Source: FEN-1297 sp046704255 | GTDB lineage: Bacteria; Bacteroidota; Ignavibacteria; Ignavibacteriales; Ignavibacteriaceae | Length of the DNA: 16,342 nucleotides | Assembly (NCBI GenBank): GCA_046704255.1 | Contig: JBJKSH010000039.1 | Span: forward strand, 1-16,342 | Reading direction: 5' to 3' | Shown here: positions 1 to 8,054 of the stretch, in pieces | How the letters are laid out: each line of letters opens with the position of its first letter | How positions within the stretch are numbered: position 1 is the stretch's first letter | Translations under genes and position numbers: made by a program | Notes under the pieces: model-generated | Databases searched by the model: none | Seen by the model: the letters and a program-made list of their open reading frames with translations, nothing else | What the model was told of the DNA's origin: nothing

Positions 1-121
1 TCAAATTCACCATCGTGCACAATTAACTATTTTGATGCGACTGGCAGGGCTTAAAGTTGTCGGAGTGTATGGTCCCGCAAATGAGGAATGGGCGGCAATG
101 GGTATGCAAGCGCAAGAGTAA
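1..121 (+). CDS. DinB family protein, C-terminal fragment
   Basis: The frame starting at base 2 is open from the window edge to a TAA at 119-121 and gives 39 residues. They begin QIHHRAQLTILMRLAGLK, followed by VVGVYGPANEEW. HHRAQ followed by a hydrophobic helix and an (L/I)YGP-like segment is the usual C-terminal end of DinB/YfiT-type four-helix proteins. The His of the HHRxQ segment is normally the third ligand of the metal site in this family; the first two lie outside the window. DinB proteins of this kind are thiol or metal-dependent transferase-like proteins of mostly unknown substrate. The gene is convergent with the amidase gene to its right, with a gap of about 27 bases. The start and total length cannot be seen. 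The call rests on a short but characteristic segment. Confidence 0.72.
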   Translation, partial: QIHHRAQLTILMRLAGLKVVGVYGPANEEWAAMGMQAQE

Positions 122-148
122 AAAAGAATTCAATAAGAATACATTTCC

Positions 149-2740
149 TTATTTCATCAATACTAATTTTTTAGTCCGGATATATTCTCCTGCCTTTAAA
201 GTATAGAAATAAATTCCGCTGGTTATTTTAAATTTATCCGCATTAAACTCAACGGAATATTTTCCTGCCTGCTCCACTTCGTTTACGAGAGTTGCAACCT
301 CTCTTCCCAGGGAATCGTAAATTCTTAGAGAGACAAGGCTCTGTTTAGGTATTGTATATTGTATTGTTGTACTTGGGTTAAAGGGGTTCGGATAACTTTG
401 TGCCAGCCTAAATGCTAATGGAACCGAATTGTTATTCTTATTGCTTACCGATTCAACGTCCGGATCATTGTACTGGACTCCGGCAAAAGATACCTGGTTA
501 CTATCGCTTCCATCAACTTCATGCTTAATGTATAATCCTTTGAATAATATCTCACCGCTTGAAGTAATATCACTGAAAGGAATTTTTATAAATTTCCAGC
601 CTGTCCAGTTCAGTGTATCAAGATTAACCTTTATATTTTCATCCCCGTTTATAGTGAACATTGCACCAACAGAGTTATAGCTTAAATCTCCATTAATCCA
701 AACACCAAAATTATCTCTGTTTGTTGATCCTAAACTTGGACTGTTTAGATCTTGTAAAATACAAATTCCACTTGAGTCGCCATTAAATACATAAAACAAT
801 TTGCCTAGATATGAACCTTCGGGAGATGATCCGTAAAGGGTGAGAAACTTTGTCGAATTTGAATCTATTCCGATGGAACTGCTGTTTAATGCAGGCTGCA
901 GCCAGGTTTTAGCAGAATTAAAATTTTCAACAACCGTACCTTTAATGTAACTATTAGCGATAGTTCTAAAATTGATTTTATAATCACTTACTAAAGTTGA
1001 AGTATTAGCACTTTGCACCATACTTTTTATTATTACCTGATATTTGGAATTATAATTCAATGGGTCAAAAGGAGAAATTCTTAAATAACCGTTACCGTTT
1101 GGTTCATAAGATAGATGATATGCCATATTAATAGAATTTCCGGCAGAATCCTGAAACAAAATATTGCCATCAAAACTTGAATCTATCATCGGAGTATTAA
1201 ATTCAACTACCAACTTTACAGTAGTACTAATATCATCAGAATTATTTTCTGGATAAGTTTTAATTATAGAAACAGGAAAAGCCGGCTTTGTATAAAAACT
1301 AAATTTACATGTGGAATCCAACGACGTGTTTAAAATGCTCAGTGCAGTAGTGTCAATTGTTACAGTATATTTTGTTGCCGGAGAAAGTAAAGTTGACGGA
1401 ATGAACGTCATCGTTTTACCGTCATCCGACCAGTTAAAATTGCCTCTTACGGAAGGGCTTATATGAAATGCCGACTGAGTACTTTGATTTGCCATTGGTT
1501 TATCAAAAGTTATTGATACAGGTGAATTGGACCACGCAGTATCCGGAAGCGCAGGCGAAAATGATACTACACTTGCTTTTGATGCTCCCTGTTCTATTAA
1601 GTTAAAGTAGTAAGGCCAGTTCCAATATGGGCCCGGATCAGTATGATTATTACATGTAGGATCGAAGGAGGCAGTCGGATGTGCGGGATTCCAGACATTA
1701 TCTACCCAATTAACCCACCAGCTTTTAGACCATTGATAATGGCCTATAATTCTATTACTATCTACAGGGATGTTATAAGCTGTAACTAAATGTCTAAACA
1801 ATGCAGCAGACGATTCATACATTGCTTTGGTAAACCATTCTGGCTGATCAACCCATCCTTCATGTTCAACTCCTATCATGTACGAATTCCAGCATCTTGC
1901 ATGCCAGGCCTTATCATGTTCTCTAACAAATTGAACTATCTTTCCGTCGGAGCTTCTTACTAAATAATGTGAACTTGCCTGATAATTCGGATCCTCAAAT
2001 AATGATATTGTGTTTGCAAAAGTTTCCTGGGTAACATGCACTACCAAGAAAAGCTGCTGAATATTATTAGGAGTATAATTCGGACTTCCCAGCCATTCGG
2101 CAGGCGGGTAATCCGCAGATTGAACAGTTTTAATTTTTGTTATCTTTCCATTTGGCTTAACGTAATCCGGAAATTGGCTGATCGAAACTTCATTATTTTG
2201 AGGAATTCTTATTCCGCTTGAAACCACACCTGTTGAAAGCGTCTTAAAAACTTCATACGAATAAAAAGGCTGCACGTATGCCTGCGGAATGCCTGAAAAT
2301 TTTTCAATAGCAGGGCGCCAATTGTTTATGTTTGATCTATTTATATGCAAACTATCGGCTATAGAGGATAAAAGTGCGGCAGCAGCACGGATATTTAATG
2401 ATTCGTTGGCCGCTACATCAACAGGGCTTACATCTATAAGCTTTGCCCCCTCCAAAAGAGAGTGCCCGAACCAGTTGTCATTTCTTAATCCCATTATGCC
2501 GTAAACCGGCGGTGCATTTTTAGATACTTTTTCTTCTTCGGACGCATCCATATTCGTAAATCTTGTTTGAGTATATGCAACTGCCTTTAACAAATCCACT
2601 GGAACATTATAAGTTTGAGAAGCAGATGAGAATGCATCAAGCAGTTGAGTTGTAGAAAGATTATTTTGAATTTTTTGTGCCCTTGCATAAAAAGGAATAA
2701 TAAAAATTATAAAAAGAATGAAGTAATTACGATGCCCCAT
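149..2740 (-). CDS. Secreted N-acetylmuramoyl-L-alanine amidase with T9SS sorting tail (paralog 1)
   Basis: Predicted zinc amidase cleaving the MurNAc-L-Ala bond of peptidoglycan. Counting from the Met at 2740 (863 residues): signal peptide 1-22 (hydrophobic, ending ARA-Q); lytic-transglycosylase-like helical domain about 30-150 (AVAYTQTRF, YGIMGLRNDN, AAAALLSSIAD) with Gln58 where active SLT enzymes have the catalytic Glu; Amidase_2 domain about 230-380 with likely zinc ligands His235 (VVHVT), His334 (IIGHYQ) and Asp368 (HTDPG), and Glu292 in GVEHEG; two Ig-like modules about 390-485 and 490-595; a beta-rich, possibly carbohydrate-binding module about 600-760 (LNWTGWKFIKIP); T9SS type A tail about 780-863 (YPNPFNPSTTIQY, SGIYFYTLKAG). 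An in-frame ATG at 2755 exists, but it lies inside the leader GGAGAAGGT. In the paralog the same leader is one base longer and out of frame, so it is a ribosome site and 2740 is the better start. The segment after the first zinc His (HVTQE) departs from the usual HDTEG. Confidence 0.88.
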   Translation of the reverse strand: MGHRNYFILFIIFIIPFYARAQKIQNNLSTTQLLDAFSSASQTYNVPVDLLKAVAYTQTRFTNMDASEEEKVSKNAPPVYGIMGLRNDNWFGHSLLEGAKLIDVSPVDVAANESLNIRAAAALLSSIADSLHINRSNINNWRPAIEKFSGIPQAYVQPFYSYEVFKTLSTGVVSSGIRIPQNNEVSISQFPDYVKPNGKITKIKTVQSADYPPAEWLGSPNYTPNNIQQLFLVVHVTQETFANTISLFEDPNYQASSHYLVRSSDGKIVQFVREHDKAWHARCWNSYMIGVEHEGWVDQPEWFTKAMYESSAALFRHLVTAYNIPVDSNRIIGHYQWSKSWWVNWVDNVWNPAHPTASFDPTCNNHTDPGPYWNWPYYFNLIEQGASKASVVSFSPALPDTAWSNSPVSITFDKPMANQSTQSAFHISPSVRGNFNWSDDGKTMTFIPSTLLSPATKYTVTIDTTALSILNTSLDSTCKFSFYTKPAFPVSIIKTYPENNSDDISTTVKLVVEFNTPMIDSSFDGNILFQDSAGNSINMAYHLSYEPNGNGYLRISPFDPLNYNSKYQVIIKSMVQSANTSTLVSDYKINFRTIANSYIKGTVVENFNSAKTWLQPALNSSSIGIDSNSTKFLTLYGSSPEGSYLGKLFYVFNGDSSGICILQDLNSPSLGSTNRDNFGVWINGDLSYNSVGAMFTINGDENIKVNLDTLNWTGWKFIKIPFSDITSSGEILFKGLYIKHEVDGSDSNQVSFAGVQYNDPDVESVSNKNNNSVPLAFRLAQSYPNPFNPSTTIQYTIPKQSLVSLRIYDSLGREVATLVNEVEQAGKYSVEFNADKFKITSGIYFYTLKAGEYIRTKKLVLMK

Positions 2741-2822
2741 AGGTACCTTCTCCATAAAAATAAAAGATCGTTATTTAGGTTCTTTCAAAATAAAACAAAG
2801 ATCAAACATCATTGTTTTTAAC
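2741..2822 (-). repeat. Duplicated amidase leader, copy 1
   Basis: Read on the minus strand, the stretch before paralog 1 resembles the stretch before paralog 2 (5407-5490). Both begin TTAAAAACAA, then GATGTTT, ATCTTTGT, AGG/GAA-rich sequence, TTCTTTTA-like sequence and GGAGAAGGT before the ATG. This suggests that the duplication which made the tandem genes included the control region. In this copy the -7-like element is GATCTTTG (2796-2803), one base off the TAnnTTTG consensus, and the inverted repeat is imperfect. Confidence 0.55.
2745..2753 (-). promoter_or_regulatory. Shine-Dalgarno site of amidase paralog 1
   Basis: The minus strand reads GGAGAAGGT about 6 bases before the ATG at 2740, and the same nine bases precede paralog 2 at 5412-5420. 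The upstream ATG at 2755 overlaps this element. Conservation of the element, with a one-base length difference behind it, decides the start of paralog 1. Confidence 0.7.
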
Positions 2823-2826
2823 GTCG

Positions 2827-5406
2827 TTATTTAAGCAGCAGCATTTTTTTAGTATCCGAAAAGCTGCCTGCCTTCAATGTATAAAAGTATATGCCGCTGG
2901 TAAGTTTTTCCGCATTAAAATTAATTGTGTAACTTCCGGCATTTTGGTGTTCGTTTACCAAAGTTGCTGCTACTCTTCCTAGTACATCATAAATCCTTAA
3001 AGTAACATAACTGCCGGCATGCAGCTGGTAGCTAATTTGAGTTGATGGATTAAACGGATTCGGATAATTCTGTTCCAGGGAGAATTTTAAAGGAACTACA
3101 GCCAGATCATTATTGCTTACTGATGCTGCAGTTGTATCTCTGTATTGTGCACCGTCTATATAAACCAAATTACTATCATCTCCGGTTTGGCTTTGCACTA
3201 TAGAAATGCCGGTAAATAAAATATTCCCCGGAACACCAATTGCGCGGTAAGGAATTTCAATAAATTTCCATCCCGTCCAATTTAAAGTATCCAGCCTTAC
3301 GGATACGGCCTGATTAGCAGAGTTTGAAAATTCCAGGTTCATAAAATTATTGCTTTCATCCCCAAATACCCACAGTCCGAATTTGTCATTTGTATTCGAA
3401 CCTATATTTGGTTTGGCAGAATCTTCAATACTGCATACGCCGCCTGTACTGCCGGTAAAAACATATCTTAGAATTCCCGAATACTGCCCCACTTCGGATT
3501 TACCGTATGCGACAAAGAAACCGGATTTTATTGTATCGATTCCAATCGAACCGCTTTCCGCATCAGGCCCAAACCAGCTTCCTTTTGTTTCAAAGTTGTC
3601 CACCGCAGTTCCCTTTATAAAATTACTTTTACCTGTCATAAAATTAATTACAAAATCTTTATTCAGTGTTGAACCGTTTATGCATTGAATTCCCGCTTTA
3701 AGAATTATTTTGTAAGATGAATTATCGGCAAGCTGATCCAACGGCTGAAAACTAACAATACCGGTATCATTTTGTACATCATAATATGCATTGTTAATAG
3801 AAATATTGTTGCCGGCAGAATCCTGTAAAAGTAATTTTCCCGTAAGCGAACTCTTAATAATAGGTGCATTAAATTTAACAATAACTTCCAGGGTAGAGCT
3901 TAGTCCGGTTTGATTATTTACCGGATAAGAATTTTTTACTTCCAGCTGCTGCAGCGATCTGGTAACAAAATTAAAGTACATTATGCTGTCCGGAGAAACA
4001 TTTAAAATACTTTTGGCAGAAGTATCAATTGTAACTCTGTATGCGGTTGCCGGGGACATAAATGCGGAAGGCGTAAGAACAAGAGTATGCAGATGATCCT
4101 GCCATGAAAAAGTGCCGCCGACATAAGGAGAAATTGAAAATGCCTTATGTGTTGCTGCAGTATCCATAGCTATGCTGAAATTAATCTTTATCTGTGAATT
4201 TGTCCAGGCGCTGTCTGTATTATCAGGAGAATAAGATGCTACTAAGGGAACCGTTGCATCGCTTCTTATTAAACTAAAGTAATAACTCCAATTCCAATAT
4301 TTGCCCGGGTCGGTATGTGTATTACATGTAGGATCAATATACGGATAATTTTTATGTATGTAATCTACCCACCAGGGGAATAAGTGCTCATCATGCCCGA
4401 TTATATGATTGCTGTCCAAAGGGATGCCGTACTTTTCTATAAAATGCCTGAATAAACCGGCAGAAGCTTTGTACATTGTATCCGTAAAGAAAGCAGGTTG
4501 AGCAACATAACCTTCATGCTCAACACCCAGCATATACCTGTTCCAGCAAACCACATGCCATGCAGCGTACCTTTCCCTAACCATTTGAACAATGTAGCCG
4601 TCCGAACTTCTAATAATATAATGTGCACTTGCCTGGGATTGAGGATTTTGCAGCCATGATAATGAGGCTGCAAACGGCCCTTCGGTATCGTGAACAACGG
4701 CAAATAATTGGTTGAAATTGTTATCATTATAAAAATTAGGGCTGGGGCTCCAAACAGCGGGGCCGTAATCCGCATCTTCAACTTTTTGAATGGTTTCTTT
4801 GGATTTTTTTGTACTCCGGGGATTTACAAACCGGCTGAACTGGTTCATATTTATTTCGGCATATTTTTGAATTCTAATTCCTTCCAGGTCGGAGCCGTCC
4901 GATAAAACTTTGAATACGTCAAACGTAAAGAAAGGCCTTATATTTTTTTGAGGAATGCCTGAGAATTCCTCCAGAACAGGTCGCCAGTTGTTTAAGTTGC
5001 TTCTCTCAATATTTAAGCTGTCGGCAATAGAGGAAAGTAAAGCTGCCGCTGCCTGGATATTGTAAAAAGGATTAATGGCAACAATATCCGCAGGCTCGTT
5101 GATAAGTTTTGCGCCTTCCGTTAAAGAATGCCCGAACCAATTGTCGTTTCGCAAGCCCATTACACCGTATAACGGCGGCTGCGTACCGGCTTTTCTATCC
5201 GATGCGGATTCAATTATATTCGCATACCTGGTCTGTTCGTAAGCAACTGCTTTTAACAGGTCTTCCGGTATATTATAAGTTTTTGATGCGGCAGAAAAAG
5301 CATCAATAAGCTGTGTAGTTGAAGGATTGCTTTGAATTTTTTGTGCTGTTGCAGAAAAAGAAATAATTGTAATTATAAATAAAACGAGGTAAATTCGATG
5401 CCCCAT
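2827..5406 (-). CDS. Secreted N-acetylmuramoyl-L-alanine amidase with T9SS sorting tail (paralog 2)
   Basis: Paralog of the adjacent gene with the same domain order over 859 residues. Signal peptide 1-21 (ending ATA-Q). Lytic-transglycosylase-like domain about 28-150 (AVAYEQTRY, YGVMGLRNDNWFGHSL), with Gln58 at the catalytic Glu position. Amidase_2 domain about 230-380 with canonical VVHDTEG (His239), IIGHDEH (His338) and THTDPG (Asp366) as probable zinc ligands, and Glu296 in GVEHEG. His364 sits where AmiD and T7 lysozyme have a catalytic Lys. Cys287 and Cys361, conserved in paralog 1, could form a disulfide. Ig-like modules lie at about 385-482 and 487-590, a beta-rich module at about 597-757, and the T9SS tail at about 775-859 (YPNPFNPSTQISY, SGIYFYTLKAG). 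The product is expected to be exported by Sec, then carried over the outer membrane by T9SS. A good promoter-like site lies upstream. Paralog 1 follows after 86 bases and may be cotranscribed. Confidence 0.9.
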   Translation of the reverse strand: MGHRIYLVLFIITIISFSATAQKIQSNPSTTQLIDAFSAASKTYNIPEDLLKAVAYEQTRYANIIESASDRKAGTQPPLYGVMGLRNDNWFGHSLTEGAKLINEPADIVAINPFYNIQAAAALLSSIADSLNIERSNLNNWRPVLEEFSGIPQKNIRPFFTFDVFKVLSDGSDLEGIRIQKYAEINMNQFSRFVNPRSTKKSKETIQKVEDADYGPAVWSPSPNFYNDNNFNQLFAVVHDTEGPFAASLSWLQNPQSQASAHYIIRSSDGYIVQMVRERYAAWHVVCWNRYMLGVEHEGYVAQPAFFTDTMYKASAGLFRHFIEKYGIPLDSNHIIGHDEHLFPWWVDYIHKNYPYIDPTCNTHTDPGKYWNWSYYFSLIRSDATVPLVASYSPDNTDSAWTNSQIKINFSIAMDTAATHKAFSISPYVGGTFSWQDHLHTLVLTPSAFMSPATAYRVTIDTSAKSILNVSPDSIMYFNFVTRSLQQLEVKNSYPVNNQTGLSSTLEVIVKFNAPIIKSSLTGKLLLQDSAGNNISINNAYYDVQNDTGIVSFQPLDQLADNSSYKIILKAGIQCINGSTLNKDFVINFMTGKSNFIKGTAVDNFETKGSWFGPDAESGSIGIDTIKSGFFVAYGKSEVGQYSGILRYVFTGSTGGVCSIEDSAKPNIGSNTNDKFGLWVFGDESNNFMNLEFSNSANQAVSVRLDTLNWTGWKFIEIPYRAIGVPGNILFTGISIVQSQTGDDSNLVYIDGAQYRDTTAASVSNNDLAVVPLKFSLEQNYPNPFNPSTQISYQLHAGSYVTLRIYDVLGRVAATLVNEHQNAGSYTINFNAEKLTSGIYFYTLKAGSFSDTKKMLLLK

Positions 5407-5490
5407 AGTTCACCTTCTCCATAAAAGTAAAAGAACAATAATTAAGGTTTTTCCTAAACAGGACAAAGATAAAACATCTTTGTTTTTAAT
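5407..5490 (-). repeat. Duplicated amidase leader, copy 2
   Basis: This is the counterpart of the 2741-2822 leader. It keeps the perfect inverted repeat, an intact TATCTTTG promoter element and the GGAGAAGGT ribosome site at 5412-5420, one base further from the ATG than in copy 1. Confidence 0.55.
5463..5483. repeat. Perfect 8-bp inverted repeat over the divergent amidase/methylase promoter region
   Basis: ACAAAGAT (5463-5470) and ATCTTTGT (5476-5483) are exact inverted copies separated by AAAAC. One arm forms the -7 element of the leftward amidase promoter. The other gives CATCTTTG on the plus strand, one base from a -7 element pointing at the methylase. It may be an operator, or simply reciprocal promoter sequence. 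A T-run follows on the plus strand, but no plus-strand gene precedes it, so a terminator role is unlikely. Confidence 0.5.
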
Positions 5491-5494
5491 ACAA
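5464..5494 (-). promoter_or_regulatory. Bacteroidota-type promoter of amidase paralog 2
   Basis: On the minus strand TATCTTTG (5464-5471) matches the TAnnTTTG -7 element, and TTG (5492-5494) lies 20 bases upstream, in the accepted spacing for the -33 element. Transcription would start near 5457, about 50 bases before the ATG. This is a consensus match by eye only. Confidence 0.5.
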
Positions 5495-5542
5495 TTTATT
5501 TATTTTTAAAAATATTAAATTGAAATTATATTAAAGCATCAA

Positions 5543-6475
5543 ATGGAAAATGACCCATTACTATTTTCAAATGAAATTAACATCCGCAAATTAAAACCGT
5601 TTTTAAAATGGGCAGGCGGAAAAACTCAATTATTGAATTATATAATTAGCTCCATTCCTGAAAAAATTAGAGAAGCCGAATATTTTAATTACGTAGAACC
5701 TTTTGCAGGAAGCTGCGCTGTTATGTTTAAAGTTGCAGGATTATTTTTTAACAAGCTAAACAAAATTGTTTTAAACGATATAAACGAAAACCTGGTAAAT
5801 GTATATAAAGTGATAAAAGAAAACCCGCTGCACCTGATAAAACGTCTTGAGTTATTAAAGAAAGAATATTATTCACTTGATGAAAATAACAGAACAAAAT
5901 ATTATTATTCAAAAAGAGACGAATATAACAATACAACTCCGGCTGAAGATGATATTAAAAAAGCCTCATTGTTAATATTGCTTAATAAATTATGTTATAA
6001 CGGATTGTACAGGGAAAACAGCAAAGGCGAGTTTAATGTTCCTTACGGTAAATATAAAAACCCGCGAATCTTTGATGAAGATACAGTTCTTGCGGACAGC
6101 GAAGTATTGAAAAAAGTTGATATTTTAAATCTGGATTATCAAAAAACAATTAACTATTTGGACGATGCGGTAACACTATATTACCTTGATCCGCCTTATA
6201 AACCGATTAGTTCCACATCATCTTTCAATTCATATTCGAAGTTTGATTTTGACGACCGCGAGCAGGAAAGATTAAAATCATTCTGCGATTTGCTTACGCA
6301 GAAAAATATTTATTTTATTTTAAGCAATTCGGATTTAAAAAATGTTGATAAGGACAACCAATATTTTGATAAACTTTACGCGGGTTATAATATAAAAAGA
6401 GTTAACGCAAAAAGAGCAATAAATTCAAACGGCGGAATGCGGGGAGAAATTTATGAACTGCTTATTCATAACTAA
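5543..6475 (+). CDS. D12-class DNA adenine N6-methyltransferase (Dam/DpnM-like)
   Basis: Transfers a methyl group from S-adenosylmethionine to adenine N6 in duplex DNA. The 310-residue protein shows the alpha-class order: LKWAGGK (21-27, AdoMet motif X region), EPFAGS (52-57, motif I), NDINENL (78-84), NKLCYNGLYREN (148-159), a target-recognition stretch in the middle, the catalytic DPPY (216-219), SNSD (261-264) and RAINSNGGMRGE (291-302), which is typical of the Dam/DpnM branch. The length matches full-length family members (about 270-310) and no key motif is missing. The start at 5543 is the first ATG before the KPFLKWAGG core, with only a weak ribosome site. It is divergent from the amidase operon and convergent with the 161-residue gene, overlapping it by four bases at the stops. 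The target site cannot be read from the sequence; GATC is a common but unproven guess for this branch. Confidence 0.93.
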   Translation: MENDPLLFSNEINIRKLKPFLKWAGGKTQLLNYIISSIPEKIREAEYFNYVEPFAGSCAVMFKVAGLFFNKLNKIVLNDINENLVNVYKVIKENPLHLIKRLELLKKEYYSLDENNRTKYYYSKRDEYNNTTPAEDDIKKASLLILLNKLCYNGLYRENSKGEFNVPYGKYKNPRIFDEDTVLADSEVLKKVDILNLDYQKTINYLDDAVTLYYLDPPYKPISSTSSFNSYSKFDFDDREQERLKSFCDLLTQKNIYFILSNSDLKNVDKDNQYFDKLYAGYNIKRVNAKRAINSNGGMRGEIYELLIHN

Positions 6476-6957
6476 AATCCTCTTTCCCGGCATAAAGCAT
6501 CAATAACTTTCCAGGTTTTACCTCGGCTGAAATCGGATGCAATGATTGGAGATATGCCTTCAATTAAAATCTGATGAATTCCCAAACGTTTTACTCTTTT
6601 ACCTAACTTTGTAAAAATTTTATTTTCCTCGGCAACCATACCTGCATAAATTGTTGTAAACCATATATCAAAGTCAAGACTGTAATTACCATATAATGCG
6701 GATAGTGCTGAGATTTTGTCAAGAATTTCAGAATTTAGTTTGTTAGATACCGAATTATAAATAGTTATAAAATCGTTATAAATTGTTTTACCCGTATAAA
6801 TTTTTGAGAGGTTTGAAAGAAAGTTAAAATATTCAGTGTCATGCGGTGCATACCTTGTTTTGTCCGGGCGGGTTAAATAAATACACCAGTCATCAAATTT
6901 GCCTGTATCGAATTCCAGAATTGAACCATCGGAAAATATTTTGATTGGAATAGACAA
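6472..6957 (-). CDS. Conserved protein of unknown function beside the adenine methylase
   Basis: The 161-residue soluble protein has no signal peptide and no membrane segment. I recognise its general look (PIKIFSDGS, FDDWCIYLTRP, IYAGMVAEENK, LGKRVKRLGIHQ, FSRGKTW near the end) as a bacterial family of unknown function but cannot name it with certainty. No PD-(D/E)xK, HNH or GIY-YIG motif is apparent. Conserved-looking charged positions are Asp22, Asp23, Glu110, Glu111, Lys117, Lys120, Arg121, Lys123 and Arg124. The only start codon is a TTG at 6957: an in-frame TAA lies at 6982-6984 and no ATG or GTG lies between. The upstream minus-strand sequence shows no Shine-Dalgarno; the plus strand carries AGGAGG there instead. 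It lies 62 bases downstream of the restriction gene and ends inside the convergent methylase stop. The placement suggests an accessory to, or nuclease partner of, one of the two methylation systems. This is inference from position only. Confidence 0.75.
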   Translation of the reverse strand: MSIPIKIFSDGSILEFDTGKFDDWCIYLTRPDKTRYAPHDTEYFNFLSNLSKIYTGKTIYNDFITIYNSVSNKLNSEILDKISALSALYGNYSLDFDIWFTTIYAGMVAEENKIFTKLGKRVKRLGIHQILIEGISPIIASDFSRGKTWKVIDALCRERGF

Positions 6958-7019
6958 AAGGAGGTACCCTTTAAATAGTAATTATTTTTCAATTCCTCTT
7001 TTACTTAATGTAGCCTTTA

Positions 7020-8054
7020 TTAATTATCAATCAAAGCAAGTAACGTGTTTAACCTATTTTCTTTGTATTTATTATCTGTTCCGAATAACTTCTGATTAAA
7101 TGTTCTCTTGATGTCTTTTCTTCTTTCAGCAACATTTTGAATGATATCATAATTATCTATAATCCTTAATTCTCTAAATAAAAACCATTCTAAAAGTATA
7201 TTTTTATATTTGAATTTATCAACCTCTATATTCTTAGGTTCAAAGATAAAATTATAATTTTCAATAAAATTCGGTTTAGAAATAGAATTAATTATCTCAA
7301 GAATTGTTTGCATAGTGTTGTCTTCACCGGAAAGGAAATCCCATAACTCATCAGCAAGTAATACTTCTTCCGGATCAAAAAATTTCTTAAATTCAACTCC
7401 ATAATTGAAAAATCTTATTTTATTAAACCCACATTTCTGCTCATTCAATGGATCAAAAGGAAAGCCTAAATAATAAAATATTTTCTTGTCGGGAAACTTG
7501 TTCTTTAACCCGGCTTTAGCATATAATATCTTTTCTTTTTCTCCTTTGAAAATTCCACTGTTTGGTTTTACAGTCTTCAATTCTATTGCAACGATTCTTT
7601 CATTATCTTCAAAATATACATCGGCAGTAAAATTTTGAATACTTAGTAAGTTGTTTTGGGTAACATTAAATAAAACCTGATTCTCATTATTTATATTTGG
7701 ATTTTGGGAATTGTTTTTTAATGCAGTAATAATTTCATTTATTGCGGTTTGCTGATTAGGATTTATTAATAAGTCTTTAAATTCTAGTTTTTCACCATCA
7801 CTTAAAATATGTGCTGTATGTTCAAAAAATGATTGTCCTAAGCTAGTATTTAAACCATGCATCCAGCTTGCTAAGCTTATAAAAATAGGTACTTCGGTTA
7901 CATATTTTTCTATTTTTATCTTAAATGCCGCCAAAAAAGCTTCGTGGAATGGTGCATTTCGATTATTTGTTGCATCTTCGGGAAAATCATCAAATTTGGA
8001 TTTAAGAGTTTTTATAACTTCTAATGCTATTCTCTCCCTTTTTAAGATATCCAT
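7020..8054 (-). CDS. TdeIII-family type II restriction endonuclease
   Basis: Predicted site-specific DNA endonuclease of 344 residues. The N-terminal part has PFHEAFL (35-41) and the segment SLASWMHGLNTSLGQSFFE (60-78), the pattern by which the TdeIII family is recognised (PFH…ST.LGQ..FE). The PD-(D/E)xK core is visible as Asp145 (TADVYF) followed by Glu158-Leu-Lys160 (IELKTVKPNSG), then LYAKAGLKNKFPDK and the hydrophobic strand KIFYYLGFPF. The family prototype TdeIII cuts GGNCC; the specificity here is not readable. The ATG at 8052-8054 directly abuts the TAA of the methyltransferase (8055-8057), with AGAGGG just upstream inside the methyltransferase gene. Translation is therefore probably coupled and the pair forms one R-M operon in M-then-R order. 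That order lets modification come first. The C-terminal 100 residues are charged and have no motif I can name. Confidence 0.85.
   Translation of the reverse strand: MDILKRERIALEVIKTLKSKFDDFPEDATNNRNAPFHEAFLAAFKIKIEKYVTEVPIFISLASWMHGLNTSLGQSFFEHTAHILSDGEKLEFKDLLINPNQQTAINEIITALKNNSQNPNINNENQVLFNVTQNNLLSIQNFTADVYFEDNERIVAIELKTVKPNSGIFKGEKEKILYAKAGLKNKFPDKKIFYYLGFPFDPLNEQKCGFNKIRFFNYGVEFKKFFDPEEVLLADELWDFLSGEDNTMQTILEIINSISKPNFIENYNFIFEPKNIEVDKFKYKNILLEWFLFRELRIIDNYDIIQNVAERRKDIKRTFNQKLFGTDNKYKENRLNTLLALIDN

Noticed and set aside
132..153. AATAAG/CTTATT inverted repeat between the DinB fragment and amidase paralog 1 as a bidirectional terminator
   Set aside because: Only six weak pairs, a ten-base loop and no good T-run; it also runs into the amidase stop codon.
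2741..2755. In-frame ATG at 2755 as the start of amidase paralog 1
   Set aside because: It is part of the GGAGAAGGT ribosome site. In the paralog the same ATGGAGAAGGT is out of frame with the protein, so it is not a start codon there.
2769..2833. Repeated CGTTATTTA strings (2769, 2825, and again at 11627)
   Set aside because: Short, AT-rich, and one copy is the stop region of a gene; no consistent position or orientation relative to genes.
4437..4781. 114-residue minus-strand frame inside amidase paralog 2
   Set aside because: It lies wholly within the amidase domain in another frame, with no ribosome site and no protein-like pattern; it is a shadow.
6899..7099. Plus-strand frame with AGGAGG at 6959-6964
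   Set aside because: It overlaps two convincing minus-strand genes and has no recognisable protein character; the AGGAGG is inside the frame and is followed by no useful start codon.
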